41,143 bases of DNA. Origin: JAUXFK01 sp034189035 (GTDB lineage Bacteria; Desulfobacterota; UBA8473). The notes beneath the pieces are model-generated. The model saw only the letters and a program-made list of their open reading frames with translations. It made no database searches and had not been told where the DNA came from. The position numbers and the translations under genes are program-made. The stretch spans positions 1 to 41,143 of the forward strand of contig JAXHVA010000040.1 in assembly GCA_034189035.1 (NCBI GenBank), in the 5' to 3' direction. Shown here one piece after another: positions 35,024-41,143 of this stretch. How positions within the stretch are numbered: the stretch's first letter is position 1; every line of letters begins with the position of its first letter.

Positions 35024-35953
35024 ATGAGAACATTAATTACTGGGGGAGCGGGTTTTCTCGGTTCTCACATGTGTGATCGGCTTATTGCAGAAGACCATTT
35101 TGTAATCTGTATGGACAATCTCATTACAGGCAACCTCGATAATATTGCCCATCTCTTTGGTAATGAAAACTTTTTATTTATTAAACATGATGTAACAGAA
35201 TATATCTATGTCGAAGGGAGCCTTGATTATATCTTACACTTTGCATCTCCTGCCAGTCCCATAGATTACCTGAAATTACCAATCCAAACCCTGAAAGTCG
35301 GATCACTCGGTACTCATAAGGCCTTAGGATTGGCTAAGGCAAAAAACGCGGGTTTTCTATTAGCTTCCACATCCGAGTGCTACGGGGATCCTCTGGTTCA
35401 TCCACAACCTGAGGATTATTGGGGAAATGTTAACCCTATCGGCTTTCGTGGGGTATACGATGAGGCAAAGAGATTTGCCGAAGCCATGACCATGGCATAC
35501 AATAGATACCATGGGATTGATACGAAAATAGTCAGAATCTTTAATACCTATGGCCCCAGAATGAGGTTGGATGATGGTAGGGCATTACCCACATTTATGT
35601 GCCAGGCTCTCAGGGGTGAGGGACTCACCGTATTTGGCGATGGTTCGCAAACCCGAAGCTTCTGTTATGTTTCAGATCTGATTGAGGGAATATACAGACT
35701 TCTTTTGTCAGATGAATCATTGCCGGTCAACCTGGGCAATCCAGATGAATTGACCATCTTGGATTTTGCAAAGAAGGTAATTGAGATAACAGATACCAAG
35801 AAAAAGATTGCTTTTAAAGCATTACCACAGGACGATCCGAAAGTACGACAACCCGACATAAGGAAAGCAAAGCGAATACTTCAATGGGAGCCTAATATAT
35901 CTCTCGATGAGGGGCTAAGATTGACATTGAAATACTTTAAAGATAAGGTCTGA
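35024..35953 (+). CDS. UDP-glucuronate decarboxylase-like SDR enzyme (UDP-xylose synthase family)
   Basis: 309 residues, extended short-chain dehydrogenase. NAD-binding LITGGAGFLGSHMCDRLI, HFASPASPIDYLKLPIQTLK (a hallmark of UDP-xylose synthases), LASTSECYGDP, and the catalytic Tyr145 and Lys149 in GFRGVYDEAKRFAEAM; later RIFNTYGPRM and DGSQTRSFCYVSDLIEG. Expected to convert UDP-glucuronate to UDP-xylose, a donor for surface glycan or LPS. Related epimerases and dehydratases share the fold, so the product is not certain. AGAGAGGA ribosome site; 23 nt before the kinase gene. Confidence 0.85.
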   Translation: MRTLITGGAGFLGSHMCDRLIAEDHFVICMDNLITGNLDNIAHLFGNENFLFIKHDVTEYIYVEGSLDYILHFASPASPIDYLKLPIQTLKVGSLGTHKALGLAKAKNAGFLLASTSECYGDPLVHPQPEDYWGNVNPIGFRGVYDEAKRFAEAMTMAYNRYHGIDTKIVRIFNTYGPRMRLDDGRALPTFMCQALRGEGLTVFGDGSQTRSFCYVSDLIEGIYRLLLSDESLPVNLGNPDELTILDFAKKVIEITDTKKKIAFKALPQDDPKVRQPDIRKAKRILQWEPNISLDEGLRLTLKYFKDKV

Positions 35954-35976
35954 AAACCGGGGACTAATTTCGATTA

Positions 35977-38205
35977 ATGTTTGATAATACAATAGATATC
36001 AGTCAGGGGTTTTACCCGTATGGTCTCCCACCTCTTATGGGCCTTATAACAACACTGGGATTGGCATTACTGGCGTTTATAAAGGGGAAGGGGAAAAAGA
36101 GCAATATGCTCTTCGCATCTCTTTGCACAATTGGCTTTTTCCTCAATCTCGATACATTCTTACTGACTATAATAAAGGATGGGGAAACAGCCTTAAAAAT
36201 AAGCAGATATGATCACATCTTACTTGTCTATAATATCCCGATATACCTCCACTTCGTATATTCTTTTCTTTCTATTAAAAAGAGGGAATTCTTAATCCCT
36301 TTAGCATACACATTCAGCTTTGCCTTTATGTTTTTCACCCAATCGGATTTATATCTCAATGGAATTTATAAGTACAACTTCGGTTTTTTTGCAAAAGGGG
36401 GCCCCATCTTTTTTCTGTTTATTTTGATAAATTCTCTCACCGTGATCTATTGCTTATATCTGTTCTACAGGGGTCTAAAAGAAGATCCTTACCCTATCAA
36501 GCGAAACAAGATTAAGTATATCTTTCTAGGACTTGGACTCTATGCGATTCTAGCCTTGTTCAATTTTTTTCCTATGATAGGAATAGGGATTTACCCCATT
36601 GGCAATTTTGGTTTTGTGCCTATGATTATCTTGGCATTCGCTGTATTAAAGCACAACCTATTGGATATTGAGTTACTCATAAGAAGGGGCATAGTTTATT
36701 CTGTGCTCACAACTATACTTACTGTCTTATATGCATGTGCAATCGTAGTCTTTGATATTGTATTTAAGAAGATCGAATTTTCAGAATCCCTTCTATTCCC
36801 TGTTTTTTTCTTCTTGGCTATTGTATTTTTTTTTACACCTTTAAAAGAAAGAGTCCAGAAAACAATAGACAAACTCTTCTTTAAGGGAAAATACGATTAT
36901 CAAAAGACATTAAGGGATATCAGCCAAGCCATGACATCTATTCTTGATATGGATGAGATCATCCAACGGATTATAGATGCAATTGTATATTCAATGAAGG
37001 TAAAGGCGGTCTCTATCTTTTTATGGGATCCGAAAGAAGAGGTATTTACAATTCATGGGATGAAGGGAGAATTTCAGGAAGATATGAAAACATTGAAATT
37101 AGATCAGGAAACTCCCTTAATTGCCCTGTTGCTCGATAAGAAAAAAGAGATATCCAGGCATGATATAGAGGACTCCAATATCCCCCAAAGCAGTAAAAAA
37201 GAGAGTCTTCAACAGTTGGATTGTCTCAGTGCGAGCTTGATAATACCCATGGTTTTTAGAGACTCTATTAAAGGATTTATCAACCTAGGCCACAAAAAAT
37301 CCTATGAAGTATTCACCTCCGAGGACATGGAATTACTCCAGACATTGGCAAGTCAAAGCAGTATCTCTTTAGAAAATGCGAAATCCTACAAGATAATAGA
37401 AGACCTCAACAAAAACTTAGAGAAGAAGATACAATACAGAACGGTTGAGCTGGAAAACGCTTTGTTAGAGAAAGAAAGAACTCAGGAACAACTCATCCGA
37501 TCAGAGAGTCTTGCAGCTATTGGGCAGTTGGTTGCCGGTGTCGCCCATGAACTCAATAATCCTTTATCGAGTGTATCGAGTCTTATCCAGAGTACTTTGG
37601 AAACTTTAGAAGAGAAAGATTGCATAAGCAATGAGGAGAGTGAAATAATAGACGACCTCCAATTTACTTTAAAGGATTTAAAACGTGCGAAAGAGATTGT
37701 AGCGAGTCTTTTGGATATATCAAGACAGACTCAGGATTATGAGGAAGAGGTGAATATCAATACAGTCGTTAAAGAGGCGTTGACTATACTTTTTAATCAG
37801 TATAAGAAATATGACTTGAAGATTATAGAAGACTTGGAAAAGACTATTCCAAAGATAAAGGGGAACTTTGCTCATCTTGGACAGGTATGCCTCAATATAT
37901 TAAAGAACGCAATCCACGGAGTAAAAGAGAATCAAGGAAAAATAACACTCAGGACAAGTTACGATTCGGATACAGATAAAGTGATCTTTGAATGTATTGA
38001 TACTGGCGTTGGAATTAAGCCATCCATAAGTAAGGATATATTTAAACCTTTTTTTACTACGAAAGAAGTAGGTAAAGGTACAGGACTCGGTCTTTATATC
38101 TCTCACGAGATTATTAAGAGACATTATGGTAAAATAACAGCTTTCAGTACGCCGAACCTAGAGACAACTTTTCGGGTTGAACTGCCCGTAAGAAAACCTA
38201 TCTAA
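35977..38205 (+). CDS. membrane-bound sensor histidine kinase with GAF domain
   Basis: 742 residues. About eight N-terminal membrane segments (residues 15-295) of the histidine-kinase 7TM-like input type, a GAF domain at about 315-470, a coiled-coil linker (LEKKIQYRTVELENALLEKE), then HisKA with the phospho-acceptor His524 in GVAHELNNPLSSVSSL, and HATPase_c with N-box NILKNAIHGV, DTGVGIKPS, FKPFFTTKEVGKGTGLGLYI. All catalytic boxes look intact. The ligand is unknown. A response regulator/cyclase gene follows after a 183-bp gap that contains an inverted-repeat element, so partnership is likely but not proven. Confidence 0.93.
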   Translation: MFDNTIDISQGFYPYGLPPLMGLITTLGLALLAFIKGKGKKSNMLFASLCTIGFFLNLDTFLLTIIKDGETALKISRYDHILLVYNIPIYLHFVYSFLSIKKREFLIPLAYTFSFAFMFFTQSDLYLNGIYKYNFGFFAKGGPIFFLFILINSLTVIYCLYLFYRGLKEDPYPIKRNKIKYIFLGLGLYAILALFNFFPMIGIGIYPIGNFGFVPMIILAFAVLKHNLLDIELLIRRGIVYSVLTTILTVLYACAIVVFDIVFKKIEFSESLLFPVFFFLAIVFFFTPLKERVQKTIDKLFFKGKYDYQKTLRDISQAMTSILDMDEIIQRIIDAIVYSMKVKAVSIFLWDPKEEVFTIHGMKGEFQEDMKTLKLDQETPLIALLLDKKKEISRHDIEDSNIPQSSKKESLQQLDCLSASLIIPMVFRDSIKGFINLGHKKSYEVFTSEDMELLQTLASQSSISLENAKSYKIIEDLNKNLEKKIQYRTVELENALLEKERTQEQLIRSESLAAIGQLVAGVAHELNNPLSSVSSLIQSTLETLEEKDCISNEESEIIDDLQFTLKDLKRAKEIVASLLDISRQTQDYEEEVNINTVVKEALTILFNQYKKYDLKIIEDLEKTIPKIKGNFAHLGQVCLNILKNAIHGVKENQGKITLRTSYDSDTDKVIFECIDTGVGIKPSISKDIFKPFFTTKEVGKGTGLGLYISHEIIKRHYGKITAFSTPNLETTFRVELPVRKPI

Positions 38206-38207
38206 AG

Positions 38208-38363
38208 AGTGTCCATCGAGAAATGGTCCTTTCGCGCAATCCCTGTTTCAAGCTCATATAGAGGGGTAGATCGTATTGTGCTTTTCTATAAAAATATATT
38301 GTTTCGATTAAAGTATTCACCTTCCTTGATCCTGACGAGGTTGTTCACTTATAGATGGACACT
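38208..38363. repeat. MITE-like element with 10-bp inverted ends
   Basis: AGTGTCCATC at 38208-38217 is perfectly inverted as GATGGACACT at 38354-38363, giving a 156-bp unit between the histidine kinase stop and the response regulator gene. The interior has no credible gene and no similarity to the other repeat family. I see no clear target duplication. It could be a non-autonomous IS derivative that has separated two genes once closer together. Confidence 0.55.
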
Positions 38364-38388
38364 AAATAACTTATAAAAGGACAGTACA

Positions 38389-39390
38389 ATGCATGGATTA
38401 TTGATTGTAGATGACGAAGAGGGTATTCGAAGGGCCCTTAAAAAGGCACTCCAACGTGAAGGCTATTCTATTTTCCTTGCACAGGACGGAAATGAGTCAA
38501 TAGAGACAGTGAAAAAGAATCCTGACCAGATTTCTATTGTCATATCGGACTTGAAGATGCCCGGCATAGATGGCATCACAACATTATCGGCTATTGGCAG
38601 TATTAATCCTGAAATAACAAGAATTATCCTAACAGGATACGGTAGCATGGAGAGCGCAATCCAGGCCACAAATGAAGGTATAGATGGATTTTTAACCAAG
38701 CCCTTTGATAATGTTGAGATAAGAGCAAAGATAAGAGAGTATTTCTTAAAGAAGCACCTGAAACAGTTCGTTTCCTGTCAGATATTGGACGAATTGCAAA
38801 ATGATCCTAGACTGGTTAGGCCTAGAAAACAAAAAATAACCGTAATGTTTACTGATATACGAGGCTTTTCATCAATCTCAGAAAGAACGGATCCTCATGA
38901 ACTGGCTTCATTCTTAAACAGTTATTATTTCACCCCCTTGAGCGATATTATCTTCCAGTATAACGGAACACTTGATAAACATATCGGCGATAGTATAATG
39001 GTAATATATGGAGCACCTATTTCCTATAATGATGATTCCCTTCGTGCAGTTCTGACTGCTATAGAGATACAAAAGCGGATGGCACAAACAAGTGTAAAAA
39101 TAGGTTCAAATCATTTCTCATCAATCCCTACTGGTATTGGCATCGGTACAGGTGAAGTCGTGGTAGGCATATTTGGTTCCACCAGAAAAAAGGAATATAC
39201 TGTTTTAGGCTCAGCAGTAAACATTGCATCCAGGTTGGAAAAGCTAGCACAAGCGGGTCAGATATTAATTACAGAGGCAACTTTTTATGAAGTTAAAAAC
39301 GTAATAGAAGCAGAGAAATTGGATATTGTAAAAGTAAAAGGGATTAAGGAAGAGGTAGGGATATATAATGTCTTAGGGGTAAGACCCTAA
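38389..39390 (+). CDS. response regulator fused to class III adenylate/guanylate cyclase
   Basis: 333 residues. Receiver domain at 1-118 with acidic pair D8/D9, phospho-acceptor D54 in VISDLKMPG, T82 and K104, then a short helical linker and a class III cyclase domain at about 145-330. The metal-binding Asp156 (MFTDIRGFS) and Asp201 (KHIGDSIM), the purine-contacting Lys197 and a Thr in EYTVLGS, and the transition-state Asn and Arg in VNIASRLE are all present, so it should be active, most likely making cAMP. Probably driven by the preceding kinase. AAAAGGA ribosome site. Confidence 0.93.
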   Translation: MHGLLIVDDEEGIRRALKKALQREGYSIFLAQDGNESIETVKKNPDQISIVISDLKMPGIDGITTLSAIGSINPEITRIILTGYGSMESAIQATNEGIDGFLTKPFDNVEIRAKIREYFLKKHLKQFVSCQILDELQNDPRLVRPRKQKITVMFTDIRGFSSISERTDPHELASFLNSYYFTPLSDIIFQYNGTLDKHIGDSIMVIYGAPISYNDDSLRAVLTAIEIQKRMAQTSVKIGSNHFSSIPTGIGIGTGEVVVGIFGSTRKKEYTVLGSAVNIASRLEKLAQAGQILITEATFYEVKNVIEAEKLDIVKVKGIKEEVGIYNVLGVRP

Positions 39391-39418
39391 TCGGAAATCT
39401 TATAAAAGGAGCGATCTG

Positions 39419-39934
39419 ATGAAGAACTATGATAATTATACAGATACAGGTGGAACATTACTTGCCGATGGAAAGAAACTGAGCAAGGATGATAACTTAG
39501 TTGAAGCCATTGGAACTATGGACGAGGTCAACTCTTTTTTGGGTGTTATATATGCTCAACTTACAGGTGATGATCTGAAATTCATGATCGATCAAATTCA
39601 GCGTAATATATGCCAGATCAATGCAGTTTTAGGAAACGCGAGGGCAGAATTTGAAAAATCGAAGGTTTTAGCACTGGAGCAAATGATTCAAAAACTGGAA
39701 GCCGGGCTTCCTCCTTTGAATCATTTCCTTTTATCTGGGTCTGGCTTCATTTCTGCTCATATTCAGTTTGCCAGGGCCCTAGTGCGAAGAGCCGAACGCC
39801 GTATTGGAGCATTGAGAGTCGAAGATCAAAACATACTACCCTTTTTAAACCGTCTTTCAGACATGTTTTTTTTAATGGCTCGCACTACTGACAAGCGCGA
39901 AAAACGATCTGAACGGCAGTGGAATGAGGGATAA
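39419..39934 (+). CDS. PduO-type cob(I)alamin adenosyltransferase homologue
   Basis: 171 residues, a four- to five-helix bundle. EAIGTMDEVNSFLGVIYAQL, FARALVRRAERRIGAL and FLNRLSDMFFLMARTTDKRE match the family that adenosylates cobalamin from ATP. The N-terminal ATP-binding loop, normally Thr-x-x-Gly-Asp-x-Gly-x-Thr, here reads YTDTGGTLLADGKKLSKDD, shorter and without the Asp, so activity may differ. AAAAGGAGCG ribosome site 28 nt after the cyclase gene; no cobalamin riboswitch or B12-dependent enzyme is nearby. Confidence 0.85.
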   Translation: MKNYDNYTDTGGTLLADGKKLSKDDNLVEAIGTMDEVNSFLGVIYAQLTGDDLKFMIDQIQRNICQINAVLGNARAEFEKSKVLALEQMIQKLEAGLPPLNHFLLSGSGFISAHIQFARALVRRAERRIGALRVEDQNILPFLNRLSDMFFLMARTTDKREKRSERQWNEG

Positions 39935-40028
39935 AGGAATACGATGCTGCTCAAAGTTTGAGCCTTCATGTAGAAGGTTTGACAGATATGACAAAGCTAG
40001 AAAAAACATTAATAAAATTATATAAGAA

Positions 40029-40277
40029 ATGGATATAAAAGAAATATATGACATTACAATTGCTTTTATTCGTTGCCATACAATTATAGTTATTTGCTTA
40101 GGTGCTGCTTTAAGTATCTTTATTTATTATAAACCAAAAGCAATGTCTAAGATAATGATGCTTGCTGTAGGCATCGGAATCATATTCTATATTATCTCTT
40201 TAATAGGAGAATCAATATTTGAAGGAGTGCAAAAAAAAGAAGAAATGGGTTATAAGACGAAAAGATTGATTGACTAG
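40029..40277 (+). CDS. small two-helix membrane protein, unknown function
   Basis: 82 residues with two hydrophobic segments, at about 17-33 (TIIVICLGAALSIFIYY) and 42-62 (IMMLAVGIGIIFYIISLI), a short positively charged loop between them and a charged C-terminal tail. No enzymatic motif. No strong ribosome site precedes the ATG. Not recognised beyond a general likeness to short membrane proteins of Deltaproteobacteria-like genomes. The even hydrophobic pattern argues that it is a real gene. Confidence 0.55.
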   Translation: MDIKEIYDITIAFIRCHTIIVICLGAALSIFIYYKPKAMSKIMMLAVGIGIIFYIISLIGESIFEGVQKKEEMGYKTKRLID

Positions 40278-40404
40278 CCAGGAAAACATTTTCATCATTA
40301 CCCTGACAAGGGGAATATAGGATGCCCCCTATTATGCCCTAGAGGAGGTTGCCGCTACCACTTGATTGTGAGGTTATCAATTAATAACCATGGTGTCGTA
40401 TTGA

Positions 40405-40759
40405 CTAGGTGTTATTCCACCTATGTATGCATTTAGCCAAACCGATTTTATATGACATTTCTGCCTCAATAGGTTCGCGTTTTTCAGGGTGATGATTTAC
40501 AAAAATAAATTCTTTTCCTAATACTTTGTGTGTGTTGGTTTCAATTGGTGCTATTAACTTACCATTTCTTACGTATGAGGTGATCAAGTCCGAACTTAGG
40601 TAGATCGTTTAGTTGAGTGACTTCACTGAAGTCAAATAGCCGGGTAGTATAATCAAGCCCTTCAATTGGAGCTGGAGTGTTTTGTAATTCCTCAATTAGT
40701 TTAATATCTTCGTCGGTACATACTGAAATAAAGATACCAACGATAGAGTAAAGTGTAAA
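40405..40759 (-). pseudogene. broken conserved hypothetical gene (two overlapping frames)
   Basis: On the minus strand a frame without a start codon runs from 40759 to a stop at 40559 and looks coding (VCTDEDIKLIEELQNTPAPI then FDFSEVTQLNDLPKFGLDHL). A second frame overlaps its end and continues to 40405 (IETNTHKVLGKEFIFVNHHP and EAEMSYKIGLAKCIHRWN). The simplest reading is one gene broken by a frameshift near 40575 and lacking its 5' end. I do not recognise the family. Confidence 0.4.
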
Positions 40760-40779
40760 TTAGTTAATCATAAAAAACT

Positions 40780-41096
40780 GTGTATAAGTACACCACATAT
40801 TGCCGTTTCGGATATTCTCTAATAATAATCTTCACAAAGGAATTCAAAGAAGATGCCATCAAATTGGTTCTGGAGAATGGATACAGCAGTTCAGAGGCTG
40901 AGAGGTGTCTTGGCATCCACCCATCTGACATCTCCCGCTGGATCAGGAAATTTCGCACAGAGCAAGAGGACATTGCTGAAGGCGGTGTCAAAAGACGAGA
41001 ACTGGAAGATGAGGTTCGGCGTGCAAGGAAAATAAACGTTTGAAGATGGAGCGTGAAATCTTAAAAAAAGCCGCGGCCTTCTTTGCCAAAGAGTAG
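40780..41096 (+). pseudogene. IS3-family orfA transposase, frameshifted
   Basis: From residue 18 the frame reads FTKEFKEDAIKLVLENGYSS then LGIHPSDISRWIRKFRTEQE, the HTH_Tnp_1 domain of IS3 orfA proteins; the first 17 residues do not fit and the true 5' end seems lost. After RRELEDEVRRARK the frame shifts near 41028; the expected leucine-zipper end ENKRLKMEREILKKAAAFFA then KE continues in another frame to the stop at 41094-41096. A single-locus indel explains it, so orfA is probably inactive. Confidence 0.85.
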
Positions 41097-41143
41097 AGTT
41101 GAGATACGACTTCATCCGGCAGCAAATGAAGGCTTACCCAATC
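41096..41143 (+). CDS. IS3-family orfB transposase, 5' end only (cut by window)
   Basis: Directly at the orfA stop a frame reads ELRYDFIRQQMKAYPI up to the window end, matching the usual beginning of IS3 orfB (an rve integrase-core protein made by frameshifting with orfA). Too short to judge whether it is intact. Confidence 0.5.

Noticed and set aside
39390..39419. Cobalamin riboswitch ahead of the adenosyltransferase gene
   Set aside because: The gap is only 28 bases and holds little more than a ribosome site.
39979..40014. TTGACA before the small membrane protein as a promoter
   Set aside because: No -10 hexamer at suitable spacing; only an AT-rich stretch too far away.
1..41143. CRISPR arrays, tRNA or rRNA genes, prophage or toxin-antitoxin pairs
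   Set aside because: No regularly spaced direct repeats, no cloverleaf-like or rRNA segment and no matching protein families were seen on either strand.

Overview
The window is a 41 kb, AT-rich, gene-dense piece of a Gram-negative (outer-membrane) bacterial chromosome. Almost all genes lie on the + strand. The order lysS - lolC/E - lolD - bamA - skp - lpxD - fabZ - lpxA - lpxI - Gfo/Idh oxidoreductase - lpxB - lptF - msbA - DUF374 acyltransferase - waaA - lpxK, and the use of LpxI rather than LpxH, resemble Deltaproteobacteria/Desulfobacterota and related uncultivated phyla. The exact taxon cannot be fixed from the sequence alone.

Layout. (1) 1-862: remnant of an IS4-like transposase on the minus strand, then about 420 bp with no gene. 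(2) 863-3796: type IV pilus/type II secretion assembly ATPase (with a MshEN domain) and inner-membrane platform protein. (3) 3797-5014: an inverted repeat and a decayed integrase-core (IS481-like) transposase. (4) 5015-11749: lysS, the lipoprotein-release transporter, BamA with an extra N-terminal domain, and a Skp chaperone. (5) 11770-23674: lipid A synthesis, flipping and Kdo transfer. (6) 23781-30028: inner-core heptose and hexose assembly (waaF, gmhB, waaC, a small YcaR/Trm112-like protein, waaQ, waaG, waaP). (7) 30469-34835: two sulfotransferases alternating with two WaaP/InaA-like kinases, then a UPF0104/LPTM membrane protein. (8) 35024-39390: a UDP-glucuronate decarboxylase-like enzyme, a membrane histidine kinase and a response regulator fused to an adenylate cyclase. 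(9) 39419-41143: a PduO-type cobalamin adenosyltransferase homologue, a small membrane protein, a broken minus-strand gene and a frameshifted IS3-type orfA running off the end.

Together the central 30 kb encodes most of an LPS factory: acylation and disaccharide formation (LpxD, LpxA, LpxI, LpxB, LpxK), a late acyltransferase (DUF374/LpxJ-like), Kdo transfer (WaaA), heptoses I-III (WaaC, WaaF, WaaQ), glucose (WaaG), heptose phosphorylation (WaaP), flipping (MsbA), one export permease (LptF) and the outer-membrane protein and lipoprotein machinery. Missing from the window are lpxC, LpxH/LpxG, kds genes, gmhA, hldE/hldD, lptG and lptA-E.

The least ordinary parts are the sulfotransferase/kinase cassette after waaP, which suggests an LPS core or surface glycan decorated with sulfate and phosphate; a family of related, degenerate intergenic repeats scattered only through the LPS region, one copy with perfect 16-bp terminal inverted repeats; a second small inverted-repeat element between the histidine kinase and its putative response regulator; and the extra N-terminal domain of BamA.
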